From CAYLQA01 sp964385695 (GTDB lineage Bacteria > Desulfobacterota > Desulfobulbia > Desulfobulbales > Desulfurivibrionaceae), in assembly GCA_964385695.1 (NCBI GenBank), contig CAYLQA010000002.1, positions 87,310 through 151,309 of the forward strand: DNA of 64,000 nucleotides, read 5' to 3'. The position numbers and the translations under genes are program-made. Of the stretch, positions 51,403-61,361 are shown piece after piece; the stretch's first letter is position 1, and the number at the start of each line of letters is the position of its first letter. The notes under the pieces were generated by a model that saw nothing but the letters and a program-made list of their open reading frames with translations, searched no databases and was not told where the DNA came from.

Positions 51403-51527
51403 ATAATCTTCACCCAGTGCAAGCCTTGCCCGCCACAGGGTGATCCGCTATAGTGCAATTTGCTGGAACGGTTACTCATCAAATAACGGGGTCAGGATAA
51501 AACCCCCTCCACTATAATGGTTCTCAG

Positions 51528-52310
51528 GTGCCAGTCAAAAGAAAAAAGAAAGCTCCGGAGCCCGCCTCCTATCAAAAGCGCTCCTATCGCCGGCTTATCG
51601 ATCACGCCGACTTGAGCTCCTTTGTCGTGACCATCAAGGAGACGGACCTACATATCTTGGCCAGCTCTCAGCTTGAGGACCAGGCTCGGCATGCTGTTCT
51701 TGAGTTGCGCAGCTCTTTAGAGAGTTACATCGCCAATAATCCGCTGTTCCTTTCTTCACTCATTCCTCTCCCCGACGATCCCCTGGCCCCGCCCATGGTC
51801 AAATCCATGCTGTGCGCCGCCCAAGCTGCCGAGGTCGGCCCCATGGCCGCAGTTGCAGGCGCCACGGCAGAATATGTCGGCAAGGCTTTGGTGCAAAAGG
51901 GAGCCCAAGAGGTGGTCGTTGAAAACGGTGGCGATATCTTCATGGCCCGCAAGCAAGACGCCGTGGTGGGCATCTTTGCCGGCACCTCGCCTTTAAGCTA
52001 CCGGGTCGGCTTAAAGATCCCGGCCGCAATCATGCCCCTTGGCATCTGCACCTCATCCGGCACAGTGGGTCATTCCTTGAGCCTGGGCGAGGCCGATTCC
52101 GTCACCGTGCTCGCGCAGGATACCAGCCTGGCAGACGCGGTTGCCACCCGCCTTGGAAATGAGATCACCTCGGCACATGATATCAATCATGCCTTGGACG
52201 TGGCCCAACAAATTCAAGGACTTTACGGGGTCGTTATTATCCGTGACGAACAGCTCGGCGCCTGGGGTGAGGTGGAGCTTACCCCCCTTTCGCCACCAAC
52301 CAAAGGCTAG
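51528..52310 (+). CDS. UPF0280 family protein (ApbE-like fold)
   Basis: 260 residues from GTG 51528 with a weak ribosome site. Conserved sections: AAVAGATAEYVGKALVQKG, VVVENGGDIFMAR and GICTSSGTVGHSLSLGEADS, typical of UPF0280, which is distantly related to the flavin transferase ApbE. Function unknown; UPF0280 genes occur in sulfate reducers and methanogens. Begins about 125 bases from the divergent TIGR04282 gene. Confidence 0.82.
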   Translation: MPVKRKKKAPEPASYQKRSYRRLIDHADLSSFVVTIKETDLHILASSQLEDQARHAVLELRSSLESYIANNPLFLSSLIPLPDDPLAPPMVKSMLCAAQAAEVGPMAAVAGATAEYVGKALVQKGAQEVVVENGGDIFMARKQDAVVGIFAGTSPLSYRVGLKIPAAIMPLGICTSSGTVGHSLSLGEADSVTVLAQDTSLADAVATRLGNEITSAHDINHALDVAQQIQGLYGVVIIRDEQLGAWGEVELTPLSPPTKG

Positions 52311-52427
52311 GCACCATGACAAATCGTTGTTCGCTTTTTCTTCTATAACTCCCCGTATCCTTGCAATTTTTCACAGAAAGACGTACCGTAAAGAAGAGTT
52401 ATAAATCAATCTCCTCACTGCGCGTGT

Positions 52428-54713
52428 ATGGCACGAAAAAGCATTCCTCTTTATTTGCTGATCTTTATCTTTATCCAGGCCCTGCTGGTCGGCACCTTAT
52501 TCACCGCCAAAAATCACAGCGAACAGCTTTATTTTTCGGAAAAACTCCAGCGCTTTGAAGGAGAATACCGCTCCATTGCCGCCTCTTACGGTCGTTTGGC
52601 GCAGCTGGCCTTCAACGAGGTTTTGGATCAAGACAAAATCGTGGAGTTATTCAGTCGGGCAACGTCTACGGATAAGCAGGTCCAACAAGCCGCGCGCAGC
52701 CGGATATACGAAAGTCTGAAACCCGCTTACATCCGCCTCAGGCAGCAACATTTTCGCCAAGTGCATCTTCACACCCCGGACGGTAAAAGCTTTTTACGCA
52801 TGCACCTGCCGGAAGAGTTTGGCGACGACCTTTTCAAGGTCCGGCCCTCCATCCGCCTGGCCAACGAAGAGCAGCGCTATATCAGCGGTTTTGAACTGGG
52901 CCGCCACTTTCATGCCTTCCGCCATATTTTTCCCATCAGCAAGGGTGCCGAACACTTGGGCAGCGTGGGACTCAGCGTGCCGTTTTATGCGATCAATAAC
53001 GCGCTGAAGGAAATTTTCGGGGCGGAATATTTTCTCATGCTCGAAAAATCATTGATTAACAAAAAACTCTTTCCACACTCTCAGGCCAATTATGCCGGCA
53101 CTATGCTGGCCGAAGGGTACCTTTACGAAAAGGCAGACCTGGGCGCCACCGATGTCCCCCACCTTAGCCATATTGCCCGCGACACCCTTGCCGGAATCAA
53201 CCAAAAGATCCGCAACAGTATCAAAGACCGGCTGCCGCGCAACGAACCCTTTGCCCTTAATGTTGAGGCAGAGGGGGCTAGCTTTCTGGTCCTCTTTCTC
53301 CCCCTTGTCAATGTCAGTGGCGAAACCGCCGGCTACCTGATCTCCTACGCCTCGGACTCCACCCTGGCCGCCATCTGGGATGGCTACCTTGTCGCCTATC
53401 TCTTAACGACAATTCTCTTGGTCATGCTCCTGCTGCTGCACAGATGGACAAACACCAAGCTGTATAGCCGCCTCAAATTCCAGCAGGACCTCATCGACTC
53501 CATCCCGACCCCCATCTGCTATAAAGACATCAAGGGAGTCTTCCTTGGCTGCAACAAGGCCTTTTCCGCCATATTCAGTCTCCGACCCGGTGAAATCATA
53601 GGCAAATCCCCTCAAGATCTCTTCCCGAAGCAGCTTGCCGAAAAACATCTTGAGGCGGATCGCCGCGCATGCGAGAAAAAAAGCGTCCAGTCCATTGAAA
53701 CGAGCATGACCTATGCCGATGGCTCCCAGCATGAGCTTGTCACCTATAAATCCCTACAAGAGGGCGAAAACGGTAAGGCTGCTGGCATTATCGGCTCCAC
53801 TTTTGATATCACCGAGTTGAAAAAAAAGGAACGTGCCTTGGCCCACTCCTATGCCGAGCTGGACCAGATATTCAACACCGCAGCCAACGGCATGCGCCTG
53901 GTCGACACCAATCACACCATTGTCAGAGCCAATAAAACATTCCTGACCCTCACCGGCCTGCCCGAAGAAAAAGTTGTAGGTAAAAAATGTTATGAGGTTT
54001 TTCCAGGTTTTGCCTGCAACACGGACAGCTGCCCTCTTTCCAGAATATTACAGGGGGAGGAACTTGTGGAAATGGAGGTGGAAAAAATTCTGCCCGACGG
54101 TCAAAGAATAGACTGCGCGGTCACCTCGCTGCCCCATTACGACATATCCGGAGATCTTGTCGGAATTATTGAAGATTTCAACGACATCACCAAGCACAGA
54201 GAGCTTGAAGAACGGCTCAGGGATATGGCCATTACCGATGAGCTGACCGGCCTTTTTAACCGGCGCGGATTTTTGACCCTGGCGGAAAAACAGATCACCG
54301 CCGCTCAGCGGGCCGAGCATGACACCTTTTTGCTCTTTGCCGACCTGGACAACATGAAAAAGATTAATGATTCTCTGGGGCACAGCGCAGGAGACAATGC
54401 CCTTGAAACAACGGCCCGGCTCCTAAAAAATACCTTCCGCCAGGCAGACACCATTGCCCGCTTAGGCGGAGACGAGTTCGCCGTCTTAATCAGCGCCCGG
54501 CCCGGCAGCGACAGTGCCAAGGCGATTATCTCCCGCTTGGATGAGGCCATCAATGCGGAAAACGCTACAAAAGCCCACCTTTTTACGATTTCCATCAGCT
54601 TCGGAGTGGTGCAGAAAAAAGAGGAGCATACCCTGGAGCAACTCATGGCCCGGGCCGACCACCTGATGTATGCCTGCAAAATGGATAAAAAGAACTGCCA
54701 ATCCGCAGCCTAA
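52428..54713 (+). CDS. Membrane diguanylate cyclase with periplasmic sensor and two PAS domains
   Basis: 761 residues. Helix 7-27, a ~300-residue extracytoplasmic sensor (Cache-like; LHTPDGKSFLRMHLPEEFGD), helix about 325-342, PAS domains at about 350-465 and 475-595 (the second with a CNTDSCPLSRIL insert), then a GGDEF domain (600-755) with active motif RLGGDEFAVL and metal site FADLDNMKKIND. Makes cyclic-di-GMP in response to an external signal. An RxxD inhibitory site is not evident. Lies convergent to the kinase gene. Confidence 0.9.
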   Translation: MARKSIPLYLLIFIFIQALLVGTLFTAKNHSEQLYFSEKLQRFEGEYRSIAASYGRLAQLAFNEVLDQDKIVELFSRATSTDKQVQQAARSRIYESLKPAYIRLRQQHFRQVHLHTPDGKSFLRMHLPEEFGDDLFKVRPSIRLANEEQRYISGFELGRHFHAFRHIFPISKGAEHLGSVGLSVPFYAINNALKEIFGAEYFLMLEKSLINKKLFPHSQANYAGTMLAEGYLYEKADLGATDVPHLSHIARDTLAGINQKIRNSIKDRLPRNEPFALNVEAEGASFLVLFLPLVNVSGETAGYLISYASDSTLAAIWDGYLVAYLLTTILLVMLLLLHRWTNTKLYSRLKFQQDLIDSIPTPICYKDIKGVFLGCNKAFSAIFSLRPGEIIGKSPQDLFPKQLAEKHLEADRRACEKKSVQSIETSMTYADGSQHELVTYKSLQEGENGKAAGIIGSTFDITELKKKERALAHSYAELDQIFNTAANGMRLVDTNHTIVRANKTFLTLTGLPEEKVVGKKCYEVFPGFACNTDSCPLSRILQGEELVEMEVEKILPDGQRIDCAVTSLPHYDISGDLVGIIEDFNDITKHRELEERLRDMAITDELTGLFNRRGFLTLAEKQITAAQRAEHDTFLLFADLDNMKKINDSLGHSAGDNALETTARLLKNTFRQADTIARLGGDEFAVLISARPGSDSAKAIISRLDEAINAENATKAHLFTISISFGVVQKKEEHTLEQLMARADHLMYACKMDKKNCQSAA

Positions 54714-54741
54714 TGCGGAAACGCCCGTTACTCTTTATGCC

Positions 54742-54766
54742 AAAAAAAATTCCGGCCTTTTTAGGC
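54742..54766 (-). terminator. Weak terminator at the end of the REC-kinase gene
   Basis: On the minus strand GCCT/AGGC with an AAAA loop, then CGGAA and eight T. The hairpin covers the stop codon. Confidence 0.4.
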
Positions 54767-55876
54767 GATGGGAAGCAAAAAGGTAAATTCCGAACCTTCG
54801 CCCTCAGTGGACTGTACAGCGATCTCGCCGTTATGGGATTGGGCCACGGTCTGACTGAGGCTCAACCCCAGCCCCACACCGCTGACAGAGGCCTGACTTG
54901 AGCCCGCAACCGCCTGGGCTCCCTTGGTCGTGAAAAAAGGATCAAAAACCTTCTTCAAGTACGCTGGGGCAATGCCGCAGCCATTATCAATCACCCGCAA
55001 AAAAACCCGGTCGGCAATCTGGCCAGTTTCCACAATAACCTTGCGCTCTTCCTGCCCCAGGGTGGCATGACAGGCATTGTTGAGCAGGTTGATAAAAATT
55101 TGCTGGACCAACCCATAGTTGATCACCGCTTCGGGGATGTCCGTTAAACGCAGCTCAAGCTCAATACCCTCGTCATCCAGTTCCTTTTGGCGAAAGGCTA
55201 CACCCTCACGCACAGCCGCGTTTAAGTCGCCAACCCCAAACCCCCACTGGGCACTCTGGTCGCTGAAGGCGGCCAGCTCCTTGACTATCTCGGTGGCGCG
55301 TTTGGTGAACTTAAGAATATGATCAAGGTCGTCACGAACCTCAGTGGAAAGATCCTGCTGGACCAAGGCCATTTGTGCATAGCCCATAATCCCGACATTG
55401 ATATTGTTAAACTGGTGGGAGATGCCGGCAACCAAATGCCCCAGGGCGCTCAAACGTTCCGCCCGGTTGAGATGCTCTTCGGCCTGACGCCGGGCAAGCA
55501 TGGCATCATGATACTGCAAGGCATTGCGTACGGCCAAGATGAGCTCCCGGTTATCATTCCAGGGCTTGGTGATATAACGCCACACCGCCTCGGAACCCAC
55601 GGCCTGCATAATGGAATCAATATCAACATACCCTGTACAGATAATACCGATGAAATGATCATTGTGCTGCCGGGCACGGCTTAAAAAGTCCAGGCCATCA
55701 ATCCCCGGCATACGCAGATCACTGACTATGACGTGGGGAATTTTTTCGTTCACCAGCAAGAGGGCTTCTTCGCCGGAGGCGGCCAACATGACATCATAAC
55801 TCTCACCGGCAAAGGTATTCTCAATGACTTTTAAAGTGACCGGATTATCATCAACGAACAAAACCGTATGTTGCAT
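54761..55876 (-). CDS. REC-histidine kinase hybrid (receiver first)
   Basis: 371 residues, soluble. REC 1-120 with DD at 9-10, phospho-acceptor in HVIVSDLRMPGIDG (about D53) and Lys in RYITKPWND, like RpfG/HnoC-type receivers. Then a coiled coil (120-140), H-box LGHLVAGISHQFNNINVGIM and a HATPase domain with NLLNNACHA, DNGCGIAP and VSGVGLGLSLSQTVA. Probably relays phosphate from an upstream kinase or senses via its receiver. No output gene adjacent; divergent from fmdE. Confidence 0.9.
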   Translation of the reverse strand: MQHTVLFVDDNPVTLKVIENTFAGESYDVMLAASGEEALLLVNEKIPHVIVSDLRMPGIDGLDFLSRARQHNDHFIGIICTGYVDIDSIMQAVGSEAVWRYITKPWNDNRELILAVRNALQYHDAMLARRQAEEHLNRAERLSALGHLVAGISHQFNNINVGIMGYAQMALVQQDLSTEVRDDLDHILKFTKRATEIVKELAAFSDQSAQWGFGVGDLNAAVREGVAFRQKELDDEGIELELRLTDIPEAVINYGLVQQIFINLLNNACHATLGQEERKVIVETGQIADRVFLRVIDNGCGIAPAYLKKVFDPFFTTKGAQAVAGSSQASVSGVGLGLSLSQTVAQSHNGEIAVQSTEGEGSEFTFLLPIA

Positions 55877-56031
55877 AGCGCTCTCAAGTGGAAGGGATAG
55901 AAAAAAACTCTCCTTAATGGAGATACAACGAAGGGAAAAACCTTGTCAAGCAACCCGTGCTGCGGCACTGTTGACTTTAACCAGCCCGCCTGAAAAAAGC
56001 AAAGTTGTAAATTCAAGAGAAAGGACACAGC

Positions 56032-56631
56032 ATGAGAGAGCAGCAGACTTTTAATGAGGCAGTACAGTTTCACGGCCATGCCTGCCCGGGCCTGGCACTG
56101 GGGGTTCGAGCGGCGGAAGCAGCCCTTAAGGAACTTGGTATTGTCCGTGCTCAAGACGAAGAGCTGGTGGCAATTAGCGAGAATCGGTCCTGCGCCGTTG
56201 ACGGCATCCAGGTGGTCACCGGCTGCACGGCAGGCAAGGGCAACCTGCTTTTTAAAGAATACGGCAAACAGGTATATACATTTTGCAATCGCCGCACAGG
56301 AGAGGCGGTGCGGCTGGCTGTTATCTGGCAGGCCCCGGCAGAAAGCCAGGCAGAGCAAGAGGCGTGGCTACGTTTTCGTCAGGGTGATCGGGAGCCGGAA
56401 ATCATGCGGGTAATCCGAGCACGCAAAGCGGCAAAAATTCAGGCCATCCGGGCAGCCAAGCCCGAGGGGCTTTTCACCATCCGGCATATCACAACGGAAA
56501 CACCGGAGCCGGCACAGGTATATAAGAGTCTGCGCTGTGCAGCATGCAATGAAAAGGTGATGGAGCCAATGGCACAGGAGGCGGCAGGGAAAATTCTCTG
56601 CATTCCCTGCTATGAAAAGGAGGAGGTGTAA
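56032..56631 (+). CDS. FmdE family protein with C-terminal zinc ribbon
   Basis: 199 residues. FmdE N-terminal domain (FHGHACPGLALGVRAAEAAL; NRSCAVDGIQVVTGCTAGKG), a helical linker and a two-CxxC zinc site (CAACNEK...CIPCYEKE). FmdE-like proteins are common in anaerobes with molybdenum or tungsten formate/formylmethanofuran enzymes, but their function is not settled. RBS AAGGACA. Convergent with the large zinc-knuckle protein, 10 bases apart. Confidence 0.88.
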   Translation: MREQQTFNEAVQFHGHACPGLALGVRAAEAALKELGIVRAQDEELVAISENRSCAVDGIQVVTGCTAGKGNLLFKEYGKQVYTFCNRRTGEAVRLAVIWQAPAESQAEQEAWLRFRQGDREPEIMRVIRARKAAKIQAIRAAKPEGLFTIRHITTETPEPAQVYKSLRCAACNEKVMEPMAQEAAGKILCIPCYEKEEV

Positions 56632-56641
56632 GGGGGAGGGA

Positions 56642-58744
56642 TCAGACCTCCATCATCTTCCACAGGGTTTGCCCCAGGGCAATGATAGGGGCAATGATAA
56701 CCGTCACCACCAGCAGGATCTGCTTTTGCACCCAGGGGTTCTTCACCATGTCTATCAAACCGTTGGCATTGGCGCCATCCAGCCAAAAAACCAGGATCGG
56801 GACGGAAAACATCACCAGAAGCAGTAAAATAACCTCGGTCAGTACCAGCCTGCGGACAAAAAGCTTTGCGCCGTCAAATAAAATTTTGACCCAATTCATC
56901 CGCACAGCCATGGGTTTTAACGAGGCGAAATCTTCACGGATTTCCTCGAGCACGGTCTGGATTTTGCGGTAACGCTCGCCATACATACTCTGCTTGGCAA
57001 GTTCGCCCACCTCGGCCAGGCCATTGTTCGCCCCCTGCATAATCTCCTGAAAATTTTTAAAAAACGATTTGTAGGGGTAGGCCTGCCAGAAACGGCGATA
57101 CCCTTCCCAGGATTTTTCCGTCTCCTCAATGTCTCCCTGCAGGGAATCAACCTTTTCTTCTTGCTGTCGGTAGCAGGCATGCAGCAGATTTTTTGCCCGA
57201 TGGCCCACTTCAAGATTATCAAAATAGCTGTCTTTGTTCAGCCGCTCCCCAATGTGACTCAACTCTTCAAGCAGACCACCAAGCTCGGAATCCTCTTCAT
57301 CAAACCATGAGCTAAACTCAACACATTGCGCCTGGGCCTGACTGAAGTTATCCAATGCCTCCTGGCGTTGAGCCTCTAAACGGCTGAAAAGAATATCCTC
57401 CACCGGCCCGACAACGGGCAGAAGTAACGGATCGATCAAAGCGGCCAAAAACAACTCTTTATTGGACAGGATCAACCCGCGCAGCTGCTGCAGCCAGGTG
57501 CCGCCGAAATCGCTGTTGACCATGAGCTGCACCTGCCTGTACAGCGTCTCGTCATTATCCCGCTGCACACTGAAAATATTGTCCAAGGCGTGCTCTGCCT
57601 TCCAGTGATCGCCCACCACCAGAAAAAAGCGGGAAAGAAGCAGGGAAACATAGATTTTTTCATTGCTCGAAGAGGCCATGGCCACAGCGCTCTCCAGAAA
57701 GTGGATGGCATCGCTATCACGATCCAATTCCATGGCAATAAAGGCGCGGGCAATGGTGGCGTAAAACTGCCTGCCTTTGGGGCGCCGACTCTCGTCGACA
57801 AAAAATTCTTCGGCCTGACTATACTGCCCGACCCGAAGACAATCCAGGCCCCGGTGCATACTATGGCTATCCACACTTACCGTTTCCGGCTGCCCCAACT
57901 CCTCCCAGGTTGATGTGGTGGTGAAGGAGGCGTTCCATAAAAACCGGAGCTGAAAGGTGCGATTCAGGTCAAAATAAGAGACAAAAACCCGCAGCAATTG
58001 ATCCTTACGAACCTGCCCCGGGGTCACCCCGGAGGCCAGCAACCCCACCAACCGTTTCCGGCCGGCAAAGGCCTCATAATAGAGGTCGCTGATCTGCCCC
58101 ACGGGCAGGGAGCCAAGGAGGTGGACTCCCTGGGTGGCCATGGTCAAAAACTTACTGGGGCAGGAAGAGGGTTTATGGCTGGTCATGCCGCAGTAAAAAC
58201 AGGGACGCAAATCACCCTGAACGGGCAGCTCACGATAGGGGAACAATCTTTTTCTGCGGACCTGGCTCAGGTCGTTAAAGAGCAGGCTGTACAATCCTGC
58301 CTCAGTCTTTTTAAAGCTGTGTTCGGGAAGCAGGTCTCCAAGGTGTAACGCTCCCCACTGCTCATAGAGATCCTGGCTGATATGGGGAACCTCGACCAAA
58401 AGATGTTCCCACACCGGGGCATCCGGACTCTTCATTGAAGAGGCAAGTTCGTCATCAGCCGCAAAATGTATGATTACTTGAAAGGGCGCAGGACCAAATG
58501 AATCCTGCCACTCAAACTTGTTCTTTGCCCGGGCCAGGCTCTCATAGACCCCGGTTATGGCGGAAAAAGGCTGTTCAAAGTCAAAAAGCAGCTGTACATC
58601 ACTGCTCCCCTCAGCCTCCAAACCCTTTTCGGTCAGGGATTTATGAAAATAGAGCCAAAACTCCGCCCAGTTATCGCCGAGCAGCTCATTCCCCTTTGCG
58701 GCCAAGGGGCGGATTGCAACGAGTATGAAGTTATTTTCTTCCAT
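56642..58744 (-). CDS. Unknown TPR membrane protein with CCHC zinc-knuckle motif
   Basis: 700 residues, not recognised as a known family. Residues 182-195 (CFYCGMTSHKPSSC) match the CX2CX4HX4C zinc-knuckle spacing exactly. Residues about 290-400 are TPR-like helices (CLRVGQYSQAEEFFVDESR; AFIAMELDRDSDAIHFLESA), about 450-560 look like coiled coil, and two membrane helices lie at about 630-655 and 670-690, so most of the protein is probably cytosolic and tethered at its C-terminus. It is the last gene of a run with a REC-TPR protein 40 bases upstream and a GAF kinase before that, so it may be the output or target of that pathway. Confidence 0.75.
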   Translation of the reverse strand: MEENNFILVAIRPLAAKGNELLGDNWAEFWLYFHKSLTEKGLEAEGSSDVQLLFDFEQPFSAITGVYESLARAKNKFEWQDSFGPAPFQVIIHFAADDELASSMKSPDAPVWEHLLVEVPHISQDLYEQWGALHLGDLLPEHSFKKTEAGLYSLLFNDLSQVRRKRLFPYRELPVQGDLRPCFYCGMTSHKPSSCPSKFLTMATQGVHLLGSLPVGQISDLYYEAFAGRKRLVGLLASGVTPGQVRKDQLLRVFVSYFDLNRTFQLRFLWNASFTTTSTWEELGQPETVSVDSHSMHRGLDCLRVGQYSQAEEFFVDESRRPKGRQFYATIARAFIAMELDRDSDAIHFLESAVAMASSSNEKIYVSLLLSRFFLVVGDHWKAEHALDNIFSVQRDNDETLYRQVQLMVNSDFGGTWLQQLRGLILSNKELFLAALIDPLLLPVVGPVEDILFSRLEAQRQEALDNFSQAQAQCVEFSSWFDEEDSELGGLLEELSHIGERLNKDSYFDNLEVGHRAKNLLHACYRQQEEKVDSLQGDIEETEKSWEGYRRFWQAYPYKSFFKNFQEIMQGANNGLAEVGELAKQSMYGERYRKIQTVLEEIREDFASLKPMAVRMNWVKILFDGAKLFVRRLVLTEVILLLLVMFSVPILVFWLDGANANGLIDMVKNPWVQKQILLVVTVIIAPIIALGQTLWKMMEV

Positions 58745-58784
58745 AGAGGTTGCCGTTTTTTCTCAAGCTCAAGCCAACATGCCG

Positions 58785-59948
58785 TCAGGTCGTTTTTGAC
58801 AATATCTCATGGGCTTCCTTGTTCTTCGGATCGATCCGCACCACCTTGGATGCCCACTTATCCGCCCGCATGGGGACTTTCATCTCCCAGTATGACTTGG
58901 CCAGGGCCAAAAGGACCTCAAGGTCTTCCGGGAATTTATCCACCGCCTTTTCAAGCATTTTGGTGGCATCGTTATATTCACCGATCTGGAAATGGGTGAG
59001 ACCGATCTTCTTGTTCAAGTACATTCTCTCCGGGTCGGCCCTGAGCACCTCGCGAAAGGAACGAACAGCAAGATCGTAGAGGCCATACTCGGCACATGAC
59101 TCGGCGATATCCTCTTTAAAGTCAACATCGTTGGCCTTGGTTTTGAGGACCAGCTTGAGGACCTTTTCCGCCTCGGCGAGTTGGTTTTTCTTGAGCAGGA
59201 TCTTGGCAAAGTTCAGGGCCCGGTCCGAATGCCTGGGGCTGATATCCATGGCCCGGGAAAAATTCTCCAGGGCCTTGGCCATTTGCCCCTTCTTGTAATA
59301 GAGCTGACCCAAGGCGTGATAGGAGCTGACATCCAACCGGTTGAGATCGGTTGCCTTTTCAAAGCAGAGCAAGGCCTTTTTCAGCTGTCCCTTTTTCACC
59401 AGCAACCGGCCCAGTTCACGATAGGGCCGCGAGGAGCGTGGATTCAGCTTTGAGGCCTCCTTGGCCTCGGCAATCGCCCCGTCCAGATCGTTTTTCTCCT
59501 CCTTGGTGCGGCTGTTGAGCAGGTGCTGCATAAAGGGAGAGGGGTTGTTGATCTGGTCTAAAAGCTCCATGATCTTTTGTTCCAGGGTGGCGGTGACAAA
59601 GGGCTTTGTCATGTAGGCATCCACATCCTGCTCAGCAGCCTCGGCCACGATATCCATATTGGCATCGGCCGTGATCATAAGAAAGGGGATGTCACGCATC
59701 TTCTTTTCCGCGCGGACCAGGTTCAAAAGCTCTGTGCCCGAGACATAGGGCATATTGTAGTCACTGATGATAAAATCGATGGAGACCTTCTCATCCTGCA
59801 GAATCTGCCAGGCATCGCGGCCGTTTGCCGCCTCATAGTATTCCCGGCCGTAGCTGAGGAGTTTCAGCATGGCCTTGACGGAACGACGCATGTTGTCCAC
59901 ATCGTCAACAACCATGAAATTCATGTCTTTCGGGTCTTTCAGCTTCAT
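58785..59948 (-). CDS. Response regulator with TPR domain
   Basis: 387 residues. REC domain 10-130: DD at 15-16, phospho-acceptor in FIISDYNMPYVSG (about D59), Lys in AYMTKPFVTATLEQ. Then about six TPR units (155-385), for example LGRLLVKKGQLKKALLCFEK and IGLTHFQIGEYNDATKMLEK. No DNA-binding or enzyme output, so it acts by protein-protein contact. Start is 36 bases after the kinase stop and its stop is 40 bases before the zinc-knuckle gene. Confidence 0.9.
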   Translation of the reverse strand: MKLKDPKDMNFMVVDDVDNMRRSVKAMLKLLSYGREYYEAANGRDAWQILQDEKVSIDFIISDYNMPYVSGTELLNLVRAEKKMRDIPFLMITADANMDIVAEAAEQDVDAYMTKPFVTATLEQKIMELLDQINNPSPFMQHLLNSRTKEEKNDLDGAIAEAKEASKLNPRSSRPYRELGRLLVKKGQLKKALLCFEKATDLNRLDVSSYHALGQLYYKKGQMAKALENFSRAMDISPRHSDRALNFAKILLKKNQLAEAEKVLKLVLKTKANDVDFKEDIAESCAEYGLYDLAVRSFREVLRADPERMYLNKKIGLTHFQIGEYNDATKMLEKAVDKFPEDLEVLLALAKSYWEMKVPMRADKWASKVVRIDPKNKEAHEILSKTT

Positions 59949-59984
59949 ACCAACTATCGCGTCCTGTTTGTCCGGTTCAATCTA

Positions 59985-61241
59985 TTAAAGAGGAAGGGTA
60001 AAGTAAAAGCGGCTGCCGGCATCGGATGCACTCTCTATGCCGATTTTGCCGCGGTGGGTCTCCACCGCCACCCGGCAAAAATAAAGGCCAAGCCCCGTAC
60101 CAACCAAGGCATCGTGAGTATCTGAAATGCGGGCATATTTTTCAAAGATAGTACTCTGCTTTTCACTGGGAATACCCGGCCCCTGGTCCTGGACAAAAAA
60201 CTCCAGCCGTTTTTTGCCGACCACCTGTTTGCAACCGAAAACGATCTTGGTATCCGGCGGCGAGTAACCCAGGGCATTTGTCAGCAAATTCTGGAGGACA
60301 CGGAGGATCAGAATGCGATCAAGCTTGATGTCCGGCAGACCATCATCAACCTCCATTGTTATCTCCACATTTTTGATTTTGGCCATTCCCTTAAAAGCGC
60401 TCAAGGCCTCGGCAAACAGAACGTCCGGCTCCACAACCTCCATGATCGGCTTCATCTTCTTATCTTCGATTTTACCGATGGTAACGAGGTTGGAAACCAT
60501 GCGCACGGCCCGATCGCACCCCATCTGGGCCGACTCGAGGAACTCCTTATTCTCATCGCTAACCGAGTAAGAGAGGATATCAAGGTTGGCAACCACCTCG
60601 GCCAAGGGGCCTTTGAGGTCGTGGATCAACATGCGGGAGAGCTCATTGCGCATGGCCTCCTGCCTTTTGAGCTCCTGGTTGCGTTTTTTAAGAATCTTCT
60701 GCTGTTTTCGTACCTCTTTTTGCAGGTTCTCCTGGACCAGGAGGGAGAGAATCACGCTGCTGAAATCAAACAGACGGGTGATATCCTCTTTTAACAGATC
60801 CCTGGCACCCACTTTGTCGGTGGCATTGATAACGCCCAGGACCTTGCCCTTATGAACGATGGGCATGGAAAGAAGGGAGTTTTTCTTATACCCGCTCCGA
60901 GTGCCGCCGCCGAAACGTTTATCCTTGCTGATATCTCGGATAAAAAGCGGCTCCTGATTTTTCGCCACCCAGGAGGCAACGGAGCTTTCATCGATGTGCT
61001 GTTCCAGACCGATGAGGTTTTTGCGGCTGGCAGCCTGCACCACCAGGAACTTTTTGCGCTCGAGGACCATAATGGAACCCTGTTCCACGCCCAGGTAGCC
61101 CAAAATCACATCCAGCACCCGGCTCATCCTTGTCTGGTAATCGATATGCCTGGCATTGATAACCCCGGATATTTTGGCGAAACTCTCCAACAGCCGGTTT
61201 GCCATGTCCAGATCGCTTAATCCTTTCTTCGTTTTTTTCAA
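59985..61241 (-). CDS. Cytosolic GAF-domain sensor histidine kinase
   Basis: 418 residues from TTG 61241 (AAGGAAGG five bases upstream). GAF 25-170 (IMVLERKKFLVVQAASRKNL; LSMPIVHKGKVLGVINATDK), coiled coil 170-200, HisKA with H-box MLIHDLKGPLAEVVANLDIL, HATPase with NLLTNALGYSPPD, DQGPGIP and VGTGLGLYFCRVA. No membrane helix. Likely partner kinase of the REC-TPR protein encoded directly downstream. Confidence 0.9.
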   Translation of the reverse strand: MKKTKKGLSDLDMANRLLESFAKISGVINARHIDYQTRMSRVLDVILGYLGVEQGSIMVLERKKFLVVQAASRKNLIGLEQHIDESSVASWVAKNQEPLFIRDISKDKRFGGGTRSGYKKNSLLSMPIVHKGKVLGVINATDKVGARDLLKEDITRLFDFSSVILSLLVQENLQKEVRKQQKILKKRNQELKRQEAMRNELSRMLIHDLKGPLAEVVANLDILSYSVSDENKEFLESAQMGCDRAVRMVSNLVTIGKIEDKKMKPIMEVVEPDVLFAEALSAFKGMAKIKNVEITMEVDDGLPDIKLDRILILRVLQNLLTNALGYSPPDTKIVFGCKQVVGKKRLEFFVQDQGPGIPSEKQSTIFEKYARISDTHDALVGTGLGLYFCRVAVETHRGKIGIESASDAGSRFYFTLPL

Positions 61242-61361
61242 GGGAACCTTCCTTGGAGTTTATAGAAAAACGGGAAGAAAACACTCTCAACAAAACATCA
61301 AACAATAGTACCACAAAAAACAAGGGGATGACAAAAGGAGAAACCCGCATGGGGCCGGAAG

